Positions 10,945 to 22,720 of a stretch of 64,000 bases of DNA are shown in pieces. A model generated the notes under the pieces. That model ran no database searches. It was not told the origin of the DNA and saw nothing but the letters and a program-made list of their open reading frames with translations. Source of the stretch: Penicillus capitatus (lineage: Eukaryota; Chlorophyta). Location of the stretch: NCBI GenBank assembly GCA_965649825.1, contig OZ287706.1, positions 248,001-312,000 on the forward strand. The letters run 5' to 3'. Every line of letters starts with the position of its first letter. Position 1 is the first letter of the stretch. Position numbers and translations under genes: made by a program.

Positions 10945-12768
10945 ATGAGACCGCGAACGCCGCGGCGAAGAACGGCAGCGCAGAGGTGCGTTTGACCCCG
11001 TCTTGCCCTTTCTTACATCAGCTTCATTGCAGGCTCAAGGCGCTTCGGCGCAAGAAGCCAGCCAACCACCCCGTCGAGACGTATGCCGTCTTGCAGCAGC
11101 AGCTCAAAGGCGAAGTAGCGCCGTTCCAATGCCTCCCCGAGACGTGGTCATCGTATTCTCTACAGGACGTACTGTTTGTCATCAGTGATTTGTCGAGCGT
11201 CGCTCGAGGCAGAACAGATCTTGGACGGTGGTCTGTGTATGCGGTCTGCGATGGACATGGTGGAACACGTGCCGCAAAATTTGTGCGTAAGCACTTGGCT
11301 TCAGCGCTTGTCAAGGTTCTCCCGTCTGGCCGGCTGCCTGCCCCCTCCTCAGAAGGTCTGCTCTCCCAACTCTCCCCCCTCCTATTCCTGCCTCGTTAGA
11401 CTGCGAGGAATACTGCAGAACTGTGCGGCATGCATTGGTTCGGTCATTTGTGAGTTTGCATGAAGCTTTTGCATCTGAGGGATGCCGGCTATCAGGTCAG
11501 GCCGCACTCAGCAGGGATGTAGAGAAAAGGACGCATGACATGGACAGGAACAACAGTCTCCGTCTGTTTGGTATGCGACTGGTTGTTGACCGCGGCGAAT
11601 GTGGCAGACTCTGAGGTGTTTCTCCTTATGGGTCAGTCCGTTCTGGAACTGACGAACTGTCATAAAGTTGAAAACAACAAGCAAGAAATAAAGAGGCATG
11701 CCAAATGCTCACTCTTCTCTCTCTTCTCACTCTTTTTTCATGTAGACTGCAGTCTGTGGGTGCAGATCTGCGCAGATTATCAAATAGTGGGCAGGGCCCG
11801 ATGTTAGATGGAGAGGCGGGAAGAGGGCCGTTGCGTGTATGGCCTGGAGGACTTGCTATGTCTAGGTCGCTAGGGGACCTCGTTTGTGATCCCCACATTG
11901 TTCCTGTACCACATATCCGTCAAGTACTCCACCACGGATGCCTTGCGGTGTCTCTCGATGAGGGAGGGTGATGCTGCTTAGGTGTGGATCCCCAAAGAGG
12001 GAGCTCGACTTGTGATGGCATCCGACGGTCTATGGGATCACGTTTCGGGTATGGAAGCATGTCGCACTGTACACGCGTCTCCATTGCTGGATTCTCCACA
12101 ACGACTCATGCAGGCGGCGAAAGCTGCTTCGAATGACGTTCTTTCGGATGACATATCTATCCTCGTCTTGGATCTGATGCCGCATGAAGGAGTAGATTTT
12201 TCTCAAAGACCATCAACACAAATAACTGTTTTACGTTCCATTCGGGGTTACCTTAGTCATCCCGGGAAACTCAAGAAGGCGAAGCGAAGTGAACTTATTG
12301 CAGATGAGGATGGACTCGTCGCCTATCCAGACATGAGCAAAAACCTCATACCCGAAATCTGCGATGTCCCATCCGCATCGTACGCCGCTCTGCCAGATAT
12401 CATAACCGTAGCGGGATGCTTTCTTTAGGGGTGATTCCGAGGATGATGCACATTCACGTAACTCTTCAATGACTTCCGAGAACTGGGATGTCTGCGAATG
12501 CTCCTGGGACTGTTCGGTCAATTCTTCGAGCAGTTGGGAAAAGGATGATCGCGACATCCTGGATACGGCTCAGAACTTCGTGACGGGTTCCAATCAGTCA
12601 AGAAGAACGAATCAGAGCGTGAAGATGGTGGTAAAGCAGTCCGTATCGAGACGCGATGTGGAGCGAGGTGACCTGAGCGATTTGTTGGATACATCCATGA
12701 CGACAACGGATGCGCCGTTGATGACAACGATCTATGAACCCGATGGCGAAAACGAAGAAACGACATGA
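10945..12768 (+). CDS. PP2C-family (PPM) protein serine/threonine phosphatase
   Basis: Metal-dependent phosphatase assembled from about eight exons. The basic start MRPRTPRRRTAAQR is followed by YSLQDVLFVISDL (the usual MED motif reads LQD), VYAVCDGHGGTRAAKF (metal-binding DGHGG), SGTTVSVCLVCD, ANVADSE, WPGGLAMSRSLGD, and VMASDGLWDHVS, then SNDVLSDDISILVLD (metal-binding Asp). These are the PP2C motifs in the right order. A Ser/Thr/Glu-rich tail of about 130 residues follows. One intron (11696..11745) is GC-AG. The Glu-to-Gln change beside the first metal-binding Asp is worth noting, but that Glu is not strictly required in the family. Substrate and cell compartment are unknown. Confidence 0.88.
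11696..11745 (+). other. GC-AG intron in the PP2C gene
   Basis: Donor gcatgcc, long pyrimidine tract, acceptor catgtag, 50 bases. It joins NKQEIKR to LQSVGADLRR, restoring the PP2C stretch between the ADSE and PGGLAMSRSLGD motifs. Confidence 0.85.
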
Positions 12769-13317
12769 CGACCATCGTTGCCGGATGATGTCCCTTTATT
12801 TTTTGAATGTCCCGATGACACTGGACATACAGACAGACGCCAGCAATAACATGGACTGAAGCATTCGATCACCCAACCAGCCTGATTTGTGTGGGACGGA
12901 CGATTCATTCTGCGTTCATGACTCACCGCCACGACGACGAATCCATCTGTTATGTGTAAATATCTCTCTCATAGGCACGGTGCCTCGTTTTGTGAGCTGT
13001 CCATCCGCTTCTCAACAAAGCTTCGAGGTTTTTGGATGTACTTAATCTTCCCAATAAAGAATCGATTGAACTTCTAGAGCATCAAATTAGTGAAGCATGA
13101 GCGGTTTTTATCTATGAGCGATTTTGATGCGACGTCCTGATGTGTGTGCACCAAACTGATAAATTTGCTTGCTGTGCATTAGGGAGAACACAACAACAAT
13201 ACACGCACACACGCACTCATGTCACAGAGTCTTACAACTTGAATATCAATAAACAAGCAAACAAGCGATTGATAGGGGTCCTGTCAAAACCTCTATCGAG
13301 CCAAGTGTTTGTCTGAT
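12769..13317. other. Intergenic, no gene seen
   Basis: Spacer between convergent PP2C and GDPD genes. It has short A/C-rich stretches (acacgcacacacgcac near 13200) and no coding frame. Confidence 0.5.
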
Positions 13318-14712
13318 CTATGTCAAAGTTATTGAAGGAAGGATGACGGGACTGCTGGGGTCACATTTGCTCAGATTCTCCATACGGCGATGGAACTGAG
13401 GCACAACCTGTTGCACGTTGTCTACGATGGCGCCGTGTATACCAAGTCTCCATTGCTCAGTCAGCCAGTCCATATCATCGTTCTCCAGTCCATACGTCAT
13501 CATCTGTAAGTGATGGCGACAGGCCACCTTTATGAGATGGGATTGGGCGCGAAGCTGAGACGTATCCACGACCAGGCCGTCCAATCCATGCTCCCGACAG
13601 AAATCGATGGCGCCGGCGATGCTCATCCGACGAGGATCGACGTGGAAATCAATGCCTCCGGTCGTGAGGAGCATGACAGGAATGGATGCTAGAGAACCGC
13701 TCTTTAGCTTGCGCTTCATTTCTGTACAGATATCTGGATCGAACGATGATATAACGATGTTCCCTTCCGGACGACATCGGGCGTCACGCTCCAGCGCCGC
13801 CACGATCGGCTGCGTCATCCGTTCGATCTCGGCAGGCGATGTGCGTTCGAGCGACGCCGGTGTGGCCATCTTGACTTCGAGATTGAGGCCCAGATCGATG
13901 GGGAGCGAAGTCAAGACGTCGTCTAAGCTGGGCAGAGCATCGTCATCCGAACAACGCCAGGCAGCGTGATGTGACGCGTAAGCAACGGGCAACTGGTCTG
14001 TTCGATAACGGAACTTACGGCACAGCATCTTGCTCTCACTCTTTACCTACATCCATCTCACGGCACATCCGACGGACGCATCGAATTGTCACACTTTCTC
14101 ATTGTTTTTCGATTTGTGGTAACCGAGCGATGTAAAGGTGTCGTGGTCGAGTTCGGCGATGGAGTGGCACGTGGGATTCGACGGTAAGCCATGGGCGATA
14201 TCGTCATCGTGCCAAATGACGGGAACGCCATCTCTTGTCACCTGGATCCGATACAAGACACGTCACATCTCTACCGATCTCCAAATGCAAGGTGGTCACT
14301 TGGACATCCATCTCGACAAAACGCGCCCCGTGGCGATGGGCAGCGAGGAACGACTGGATCGAATTCTCGCGCCAAATGTTAGCGACATCGGCTGTCATGT
14401 CGTTGGTGCCTAAGTTCTCGCCCATACCTGTCAGCCATACTGGAACGACCGAACTCCGAGGGTGCAGATTCTACCTCGATGTCCTCCAATGGCGAGAACC
14501 GTCGCTGCGCCGTTCGCGTCCGAATCGTGCAGAAGGTCTCTGGAAGAAACCGCCGCCGTCTGTTCATGCGACGCAAGAAATGACGGTTGGGCGCTCTGCA
14601 CTTTTGAAGCAGACCACAGACGCCGAACGACAGAAAGACGTGGCTGCTGGCTTTTCTCAACCTCGCGGCCCGTTAGCGAGGTTCTCGGTCGTACGTCCTT
14701 GGCGGCCTCCAT
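13318..14712 (-). CDS. Glycerophosphodiester phosphodiesterase (plant GDPD1-3/GDE1 type)
   Basis: Hydrolyses glycerophosphodiesters to glycerol-3-phosphate and an alcohol. Exons read leftward. AIGGHRGMGENLG carries the catalytic HRG, followed by ENSIQSFLAAHRHGARFVEMD, then DVQVTRDGVPVIWHDDDIA (metal-binding E-x-D and the second catalytic His), LNLEVKM, and a TIM-barrel C-terminus with VISSFDPDI and GLDGLVVDTS. All joins are GT-AG introns of 50-60 bases. The start is put at the Met of MEAAKDVRPRTSL. The frame stays open upstream to 14916, but there it overlaps exons of the opposite-strand gene. The basic N-terminus could be a targeting peptide. Starch-binding CBM20 domains precede GDPD in some relatives; I do not see one. 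Confidence 0.87.
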
Positions 14713-14842
14713 GATTCTCCCAGATAAGAGGCCGGCCGTGATTTTTGAAAACAGACGGCTCAGGTGGCGCTGGATTGGGTGTGGGTGATGCCTATGATTC
14801 CATGGTGGTGAGAGTACTCCTATTATATGCGCAGCATTTCTG

Positions 14843-15364
14843 CCAGTAGATTCTGTGGAATCTTCCCACGCGGCCACAACGACGGTGTCTTCGTTGGCGA
14901 CCGTATACCTGCGCATCCATATCGAATACGGTGCTCGTCGATCATACGACGCGCCTAACGGACTCCTGCGTCATCTACACTGTACCGTTCATTATCGATA
15001 CGTTCGCGCCACGATGCAACACAACAGAGTAAGGCCGATAGTCGCCTCGTTATCCAGCGTTATGCGTTTTGCTGTTTCAGCTTCTCTACGTTGGCCGCGT
15101 TCTGCTGAACAGTGACGATGACGGCAACACGTCGAACACGCAAAAGAGTTGTGAAGGTCCTGTACCGCACGTGGCCGTTGTAGGTTGTATTTTTCTAGGC
15201 GGTTCAGACCCTGTGCTCCACACTCTGTTGACCTTCGTCTTTGGTCTTATCGGCTGGTTTTGTCTTCTGCTCTTTATGATTTATCTGCTGTATCATTTCT
15301 CAAGACCAACGAGTGTAGCGCTTCATGTCAGCGAAGAATCCAGAGATCCAGAAATGAGTCCATG
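14843..15364 (+). CDS. Putative ubiquitin-like membrane protein
   Basis: One frame (VYLRIHIEYGARRSYDAP, a helical stretch, then RLLYVGRVLLNSDDDG) has the order of a ubiquitin-like fold, ending in a typical LIYxGRxLxD-like strand. It is interrupted by one 52-base GT-AG intron (15029..15080). After it comes one strong membrane span (FVFGLIGWFCLLLFMIYLLY) and a short tail. This resembles TMUB/Dsc3-type membrane-anchored ubiquitin-like proteins, but the match is by eye. The first exon with the initiator Met was not found. An ATG at 15014 would give a version lacking most of the ubiquitin-like part. Confidence 0.42.
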
Positions 15365-15681
15365 AAAATGGAGCATTCCACCAATCGTCGATCCAACAAT
15401 CGCCATCAAACAGCAAATCTAGTTCTGTGATCCTGCGAACGAGATAGATGGTTTTGGCTGATGCTGTTATGAGAAACAGTTCATGCGCATGTCAACTTCT
15501 GCAGGAACAGTCTGATAGATTTGACCTGACACAGTTACTGTCCAACACCTTTCAGTTCGTGCAGAGTTGGATGGATGTTATCATAAGACACCTTGAATAC
15601 GAATATTGTTTTATAGTAGATGCATTATTCCCCCGCGACGAAACACCAGTTCTCAGAGCCCTTTGCTCATCAAATGCATTT
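15365..15681. other. Intergenic, no gene seen
   Basis: Short open frames only. This is the 3' flank of two convergent genes. Confidence 0.4.
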
Positions 15682-16593
15682 TCACGGTAGATCATGCGTC
15701 TTGGCCTCACGATCCGGAATCCAAAACAGACCGTCCCTCACAATCTCCGGAAAGGATACGTCAATGCGTGCCGGCTGATAATAGTGGGGCAAAACACCGC
15801 AGAGATGGGCATCCCAGCAGAAGACAAGAACGTGTTGGCGAAGGAATGCCGCGGTGATGTGGCGCTTGGCGTCCTCATGTATGATGCTATCGCAGTGGAC
15901 GTAGACACCATTGTATATTGTGTCGTATGCATTTCCCGAAAAGCCGAACTTCTCGACCGACCACCAAAACTGTATGGGAAGGAAAAGGAAAGAGATAGAA
16001 CATCTCAATTGGGAACCATACAGTCGAAGGCATCGCAACTGTCCACACGCCCGAACGGCACCATCGATGTCATCGCTGTTACAAAGAGCGAAAAACTTTC
16101 GACGCTGTTGGTCCCATTCCTTAGACTTCCAAAAAAATTGTCCTCGTCGAATGATTCCATCATGGCAGAACCAGGTCGATAGAAACGCAAACTCGCCAGG
16201 AAAGCTCTCCCATAGAGGCATCGCTGACGCGTCTGGTCCCTCTTGAGGCAGATCTGACGCGAATGGCGGCGGTTCGATCTCTTCGCCAAATCGCGTCATG
16301 CAGATGGCTCGCGAAGACTTGAATGGATAATGCCCTTTGATGTGGTGAAGGGGCAGCTGATGAACAGAGGCCTCTGCTGAGTTGAGACGAAGAGTACTCG
16401 TCACAAACTGTTGCCAGACCAGTGGTCGACACGCATGTCGAAGGGCTTTGCTGACCCAGCTGAGATGCCGAACGTCGACTGCGTCCAGTCGTGCCAGGAT
16501 CACCGAAAATAGGGCGTCGTTCTCGGCGAGCTCTTCCAACATCGAGACCCAATGCGTCCTTCCCGTTCGCTGTCTCTTCCGGCGTTTTGTCAT
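15682..16593 (-). CDS. F-box protein, substrate domain unrecognised
   Basis: Intronless 303-residue frame. A basic leader (MTKRRKRQRTGR) is followed by an F-box-like helical block: LEELAENDALFSVILARLDA, then VDVRHLSWVSKALRHACRPL and VWQQFV. F-box proteins bind Skp1 and recruit targets to SCF ubiquitin ligases. The remaining ~230 residues are Trp/Phe/His-rich with no recognised repeat, so the target is unknown. Its start codon lies only 76 bases from the divergent Nup155 C-terminal gene. Confidence 0.65.
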   Translation of the reverse strand: MTKRRKRQRTGRTHWVSMLEELAENDALFSVILARLDAVDVRHLSWVSKALRHACRPLVWQQFVTSTLRLNSAEASVHQLPLHHIKGHYPFKSSRAICMTRFGEEIEPPPFASDLPQEGPDASAMPLWESFPGEFAFLSTWFCHDGIIRRGQFFWKSKEWDQQRRKFFALCNSDDIDGAVRACGQLRCLRLYGSQLRCSISFLFLPIQFWWSVEKFGFSGNAYDTIYNGVYVHCDSIIHEDAKRHITAAFLRQHVLVFCWDAHLCGVLPHYYQPARIDVSFPEIVRDGLFWIPDREAKTHDLP

Positions 16594-16669
16594 TACGACT
16601 GCGCAACAAATGAACGATGTGACGTAGAGATAGACGCCATTTGTTCAAGAGCTCGGCGCCCGTGGTATC

Positions 16670-17738
16670 ATGCAGCTGAGTGTGACGCCCGAAGAAAAAG
16701 TGCAGGATGCATTGAAGCAGCTGCGTGTTGTCGACCGAGCCGACATCGACATCGTCTTCCGGCGCCTCGCCGATGCGCATCTCTACCAAGTAAATACACA
16801 CCGACGCGCCTAAGCCTTTTACGAAGTCTGACAGGACTTGGTTGCTTTTTTGAACAAATGGCAGTCAAAGAGCTTCGAAAAATGCGTCGCCGGAGTGCGA
16901 AACGTGATCGATATGTTGCAAGGGCGTCTCACGCGCGACCACACGTCGGCGGCGACGAAGGACATGCGAGACTTCCTCAAAGTGCGTTTCTGAGCACGCA
17001 TGGCTCTATCTCGATCAGCGGAGGCCTCTTTGCCATAGTCTCTTCAGAATGTGCACTCGGATCAGATGCTCGACGCGATCTTTGACATCCTCTTCTCCTA
17101 TTCCGATGATGTGACGTTTCTGGAGTTTGTGGATCTGAAACGTGTGGATGGATTTCTCAAGGCCAGGTGTCCTTTGCCGATTGGCCGCCTGACGCTGCAG
17201 TCGTCAATGGATGTGCCACCCATGACACCAGAGCACGTCAAAGCGACGATCATCATTGCGAAGCGTTGTCACAGAAATGGCGATCATCTGAAGGCAGGAC
17301 TCCTGTACCTCCAACTGACATGTCGTCGTGCACGAAGTGACGAGAATTTCACATTGGAGCAACGATACGCATTGCTGGACAGCCACGTCCAGACTTTGGT
17401 ACGCGAGACGTGCAGTAGGTGCACTCCTGAGTATGGCGGCGGCCCTTGTAGTTTCTGCATTCTGGCTCTGTATCGGCCCTGAGGCTCCTTGAGCGTTATC
17501 GAAAAGGAATCCTCTTACAGAAGATGCTGCTCTCGGCAATGGGGTCCGTTCGCGATGCAGCGACGAAACAGCTCAAAGGGGAAGTGCTTACGGATCGACA
17601 ACTCTTCACGTTGGTCACGACACATCCCAAACTCAAGGTGTGTCGACCGAGCGAACAGCAGCCGGTTGTTATATTGTCTGTCAGGATGACATTCGGTGGA
17701 GAGAGGAGCTGTTGAATTGGGTGCAGAGTTTTGAGTGA
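16670..17738 (+). CDS. Nucleoporin Nup155/Nup170, C-terminal alpha-solenoid half as a separate gene
   Basis: Inner-ring scaffold of the nuclear pore. Five exons give about 270 residues that align by eye only with the C-terminal solenoid of Nup155. The blocks are IDIVFRRLADAHLYQ (family: QYRxLRFYxGVV), SDQMLDAIFDILFS, VKATIIIAKRCHRNGDHLKA, LLYLQLTCRR, RYALLDSHVQTLV, RLLERYRKGILLQKMLLSAM and a C-terminal DDIRWREELLNWVQSFE-stop. No propeller or upstream solenoid lies in front. The frame is stopped just upstream of the ATG, and the F-box gene occupies the other strand. The missing N-terminal half is at 55006-57739. It converges on the RNR gene with 32 bases between stop codons. Confidence 0.72.
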
Positions 17739-17770
17739 ATGCTGGCGGCGGTGATTTTCCGTTTTCAGGT

Positions 17771-19007
17771 TTAGAAATCCGCATCTGTTGAAAAAACGTA
17801 GTGATTGCGTGACTTCAGGGAATCCATAACGCCAGCTGCTTGGTACTCGGCGACTCTTCTCTCGAAGAAATTTGTCTTTCCCTGAAGCGAGATCATCTCC
17901 ATCCAATCGAAAGGATTCGATGCGCCATAGATCTTGGAATACTGCAGCTGAACTAATAACCTACAGCAGAAAACTATATCGGTCCAAGACGTATGTAATA
18001 TGTGCAAAGAGTGACCTATCTGCCACAAACTGAATGTACTGCTGCATGAGCGTGGCGTTGATACCGACCAGTGAGACCGGCAGCGCTTCGCTGCAGAATG
18101 CGTTCTCCAGGTGGACGGCCTCTCGAACGATCCTGCAAGAGAGGTCGGTGGAGAGATAAGAGAGACGCCGTACGTGTGTGCCGTGACTTCTGGCAGTCGG
18201 TGTTTGAGAAGGGCATACAGACAGCATGCAAAATCTGTATGGAGACCCTCGTCACGTGAGATCAGCTCGTTTGAAAAGGTGAGTCCAGGCATCAGCCCTC
18301 GTTTCTTCAGCCAGAAGATGGCACAGAAGCTCCCGGAGAAATGGATGCCTTCGACACAGGCAAAAGCCAAGAGACGTTGGGCAAACGACCCGTCTATCAG
18401 GCTTCTCTCAATAAGAGCGACGACGCATCTTCATACACACCTGACTGAATCCATTTGAGTGCCCATTCCGCTTTCTGGCGGACACATGAGATGGAGTGGA
18501 TGGCATCGAAGAGATGGTGTCGATGGTGGACATCCTTAATGTAGTGCTCCAGCAGTAAACTGTACATCTCACTGTGGACATTCTCAATGGCGATCTGAAA
18601 TCCATAGAACGCACGAACTTCTGGAATCTGCACTTCTGAACCACACAGTACTGTGGTTCATTGCTGCGCCGCCATCGCCACTTGCCTTGAAAGAATCGGA
18701 CGGCTAGGTTTTCGATGACGATGCCATCGGATGCTGCAAAGAACGCCAAGACGGTCGAGATGAAGTGTTTCTCGTCTTTTGTCAGCGTCAGCCAATCTCT
18801 GTTGTCCTGAGAGAGATCGACCTCCTCAACGGTCCAAAAACTGGCAAGGGCTTTTTTGTAGAAAGTCCATAGATCTCGAAAGTGAACAGGGAACATGGAG
18901 AAGCGATCGGGGTTCTCTCGAAGCAATGGCTCCTCTTCGACGACCTCCTCCGGTGCACGACTGCACGAAGGGACATGTGTAAACCCTGATGGCTGGATGG
19001 GCAGCAT
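17771..19007 (-). CDS. Ribonucleoside-diphosphate reductase small subunit (R2)
   Basis: Di-iron tyrosyl-radical subunit of class I ribonucleotide reductase, which makes dNTPs with the large subunit in the cytosol. The exons contain the family signatures [28 protein letters not shown] (iron-ligand Asp), [20 protein letters not shown] (iron ligands, followed by the radical Tyr in MYSLL), [15 protein letters not shown], and [15 protein letters not shown]. The C-terminal peptide FSTDADF docks on the large subunit. All metal ligands and the radical Tyr are present, so it should be active. One intron (18636..18685) is GC-AG. The short intron near 18415-18450 is uncertain by a few residues. Confidence 0.95.
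18636..18685 (-). other. GC-AG intron in the RNR small-subunit gene
   Basis: Minus-strand donor gcaagtgg (best-known GC donor consensus AG|GCAAGT), acceptor tggttcag, 50 bases. It joins AVRFFQ to [12 protein letters not shown], a fully conserved R2 stretch. Confidence 0.92.
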
Positions 19008-20239
19008 ACCAGTGTTGAGGATGCGAGATGTTCACCATCCTTGGCAGATCGGAGGATCCAGTAGAATCCGTTTTGCTGAGATCTTCGGCAGAGAGGCCGC
19101 CGTTAAGACTCACCTCGGAACTGGTTTGGGGTATTCGAGTGCACGCGAACGGGACCGAGTATTACTTTTGGCTGTGGATCTTGGTCGTCATGAGAAGCGC
19201 TCGTCGCTCGGGAGAAAACGCTCGAAGCAACGCCGCCGCTCTGTTTGGAAACGAGACTTGAAATGTCCCTTCTTACGAGATGGCGACGGAATTGATGCTA
19301 ATAATGGACAGAGGGCTCAAGCATTTGGAGAGTTACCGTGCTTCTATCGCGCGCCATTCTCTGCAAACGCGAGAGTATTTATTAAGTAGATATAAAATCG
19401 TTACTGCAAGTTGTCGCCGCCGCCAAAGTCACATTGCAGAATAGATAGGACCTAAGGTGAGCGGTTTAAAGTGGAGGAGAAAACTCCAGAAGGACGGCTT
19501 AGTTCGATATCTGTTATATATCAGCCGAACGGGACAGTGACGCCGAGACGATGAGGATTCATCTCGGCTGCCTTCACGGATCGTACCCTAAAACGTCTTT
19601 CCTGTAAAGTTGACTCTTTTAAGGTAGGGATGTCAATAAATGTGCTGTACACAAGCCACGGCCTCTTTTATTCTTATTAGAAGTGCGTTTTTGATAGATC
19701 GCTATCATTCAGAGTTCAGTAAGTATACGTTTGACGTTAGTATAGTTGAAAATTTGTATGGTTCAGTTTCTTTCCCCGCAATTCGGAGATTGTTTTACAT
19801 ACACACGAACTACACAAAGACTGCATTGAACTTAAAAAGTTGTCGGCATAGAGTTAGGTTACGGCACAGAGTCTTTGTTGAAACTGGTCACCAAAGGCGT
19901 TGTACCTTTGTAGTATATCACTTACAACTGAACGATCTACATACTACGTATGGTGGATACGGCATTCCTCTTGACAACACTGAAGAATCCATCCACTCAG
20001 GCTGTTTTTGCAGTTTATCTTAAAGAAAAAGATCTTGCGCTTCTTGGGCTCACCCTTTAGTTCTTCGACCTTCTTTCGAACCTCTTGTCGCGGAGGCGTT
20101 CGTCATAACGACGAAGGTCAACAAAAACTGTTCTAACAATGCATGTCCGGCATATACGTCGCGAATGTAATAACATGCCGTTCGACCACGCCTTGGTCAT
20201 CTACGCGAAGCTGAGCACGGTGTGACTACGGCACCCATT
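19008..20239. other. Gene-poor, more AT-rich stretch
   Basis: No supported gene. The first ~100 bases on the minus side may encode a 5' leader of the RNR gene. The rest lacks coding pattern on either strand. Confidence 0.4.
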
Positions 20240-20650
20240 TACTAGTGTTCTTATGCGAACGTTATCCCGATTCTTCAACATCCGCATTCTTCGTGTCAGA
20301 GCCAACAAGTTCTATGCACAATCTATCATCAAGTCCCGGATTCCTTCAAACGACAAGGTTATCTTTGAGGACATGTTTTCGCGACCCAAAGTGTCCAATG
20401 CCGCCGATATTGTTCTAAGAAGTTCTCTGAATCGTCTCCAACTTAATGTCCATCGCTATTGATTCCAATCTCGTTAACTATTTCCAAAGAATGATCCTTC
20501 TCCGTCTATACTCAACCCATCTCTTCATATGTTCAAGCACGTTTGTTCGGTGTGAACTTTGTAATCGTGTTCACCTCCACGTTGATGATAACTTCTGCGT
20601 GCTTTGTGCAAGGACTGTCCATCGTTTTGATTGGTCATTTAGCCTATAAT
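20240..20650 (+). mobile_element. Possible decayed retroelement end
   Basis: Two overlapping frames suggest an old protein with a Cys-rich tail: NKFYAQSIIKSRIPSNDKVI, then RCELCNR-x5-DDNFCVLC. The C-x2-C pairs and the preceding Arg/Leu-rich segment recall the C-terminal zinc knuckle of LINE reverse transcriptases. It is frameshifted and short, so identification is weak. Bases 20651-21156 hold nothing recognisable. Confidence 0.22.
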
Positions 20651-21156
20651 ATGGTTTACTGCTACTACTCTGCTTTATACTGATTCGTTTGCCTGGGTGT
20701 GTACGTTAACGACAAAGTTGCCAAGTTGCTTTTGTACTCATAATTTGCAAAGTTTTTGACTTGGAAGTTTGAGCTTGGTCCGCGAAGATTCGGTCAAATC
20801 AATCGTGATGTTCGAGCACCATCGTATTCCGCCAACGTTGCAGTGATTACATGAGTTATTCTTTTCTCTTCTTTCCTATCCTATCTTTAATGTCGACTGT
20901 CAGTCCTTCATAATGATGGGACGGCTGTCATTCACAATGACGCTACGCATTGAGTCACAACAAGTTGATCGAGCAAGAACAAATCCTTTAGACAACGTTG
21001 TTTCTTTGAATAACGCCAATGAAGATCTAACGGCACCTTGATCAGCGCTGTCGTGTGTGTTGTGATCTCAAGTGGTGGGTGTTGTTGAGTCATTGCGTGT
21101 GCATGGTTATACGACGCAATCGGCACACAAAGAATCTTCTGAAGTGACGTTATCTG

Positions 21157-22720
21157 ATGAAGAGCAGCGCACTGATCGTATCGCGAAGTCCACTGCCGAC
21201 GCGGGTCTCCTCGCGAACAGTCGCGATCGGAAGACCTTCTGCCCTGAAAGAGGTCTAGCGACACTGCTTTATGGAGTCGTTGACAGGCAAAACCTCTCGT
21301 AGGATGATCGATGGCACGATCCGATACAGCAAGCGGCCTTCGGTTTACTGGGGACCGCGACGCTCAGTCTCACACTCGCCTTCGGACCCGAACAGGTCTG
21401 ATTCACCTGAAGACTCCTTGAAAACACTGTCTTCCTTTTAGATGGCCGTATTCCCAGCCACTGCCAATTTACCAAGTGGGGTGACGGTGACCAGTGCCCG
21501 TGCTCTGTTGAGAAATGCACTGCCAATTAAAAACGCTCCGATTCGGACGATTCAAAGAAATCTGGAAGCGATTGATGAGTTTGTCAGGATTCCGGGAAAT
21601 ACTGGCTTTGGTCAGATCAACAAGGCTGCCAGAAAGAGTCTCAGTGTCGTCGGAAAGGAACAGAATCGAATCCTGTCAGACGTCATTCCATCCAAGAAAG
21701 TGAGCATTTCTCCAGTTTGCCGATACATCAGGTGAGAAACAGGAAGAAGCCGCTCAGAAGCTGGACAAGTTAAAGACGGAACTGCCGGAGTTGATCGAAA
21801 TGATCAGCAACCGCGACAAGAATGAAGTCCTCTTTAAACAGCAAGCCCTCTTGGAATACGTCAACTTTGTGGAAGAGGCAATGGTTCAAGAGTTTCCTTT
21901 CGCTGTTCCACCCGAGTACAAGACGCTTCCTCAACTAAAGGCATCTCACCACCCACCCTCTTGCAACTGAATGGCATTCCAGGGAAGAGCAACGGTGGAG
22001 ATGAAGGTGAACTTCAAGGAGAAGTTCAGGGGAGACAACGCGATATTGAAGATGGTGATCGACGGTTACAATGCACCGGTGACTGCTGGCGATTTCATCG
22101 ACCTCGTCCAGAAGAAATTCTACGATGGCATGGAGATACAGCGAGCTGACGGGTAAGACTTGTTGGCATCACAAGGCGGTCATCTAACGAACAAGGCATG
22201 CACAGATTTGTCGTGCAGACAGGTCGACCGGACAAAGGCGAATTCTACATCGATCCCAAAACAAACCAACCTCGCATGTCTCTTGAGATACGCTCGAGTG
22301 GTTTCGCTCACGTTTGGACTGTAGGATTCCATTAGAAGTGAAGATCGCGACAGATAAGGAGCCAATCTACGAAGAATCGTTTGAAGACGTCGGGCGGTTT
22401 AACGAGCAACCGTCGCTGCCGTTTAATGCATACGGAACCATGGCGATGGCGCGATCTGAATTTGAGAACAATTCAGGATCTTCGCAGTTCTTCTTCCTCC
22501 TCAAAGAATCGGAACTGACGCCTTCCGGATCTAATCTTCTGGATGGACGATACTCTGTCTTTGGCTACGTTATTGACGGACAGGATGCCTTGGGAAATAT
22601 GAAAGTATGGATCGCCGCCAATTAAATGCATCGAAATGTGTTCGCTCGTTGCGTCAGGTCGGTGACGTGATTGAATCTGTCCGTGTCGTGGAAGGAGGAG
22701 AGAATCTGCAAGTGGCTTAA
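21157..22720 (+). CDS. CYP38: Thylakoid-lumen cyclophilin CYP38/TLP40
   Basis: Lumenal immunophilin needed for assembly and repair of photosystem II. The first exon encodes [20 protein letters not shown], a Ser/Arg-rich transit peptide with no leading hydrophobic segment. The second supplies a hydrophobic thylakoid-transfer segment, [18 protein letters not shown]. Then come the CYP38 helical domain ([20 protein letters not shown]) and the diverged cyclophilin domain: [61 protein letters not shown] and [12 protein letters not shown]. The order and wording match plant CYP38. Seven introns, one of them GC-AG (21941..21982). This gene is the main evidence that the host is photosynthetic with a primary-type plastid import route. 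Confidence 0.95.
21941..21982 (+). other. GC-AG intron in CYP38
   Basis: Donor gcatctc after CTAAAG, acceptor cattccag, 42 bases. It joins PQLK to GRATVEMKV, an invariant CYP38 segment. Confidence 0.88.

Noticed and set aside
14712-14916. Possible N-terminal starch-binding (CBM20) region of the GDPD gene
   Set aside because: Only a weak VVAAWEDS-like resemblance, and the stretch overlaps better coding signal on the opposite strand.
15448-15690. 80-codon plus-strand frame
   Set aside because: Short, unspliced, no motif, and it overlaps the 3' end of the F-box gene.
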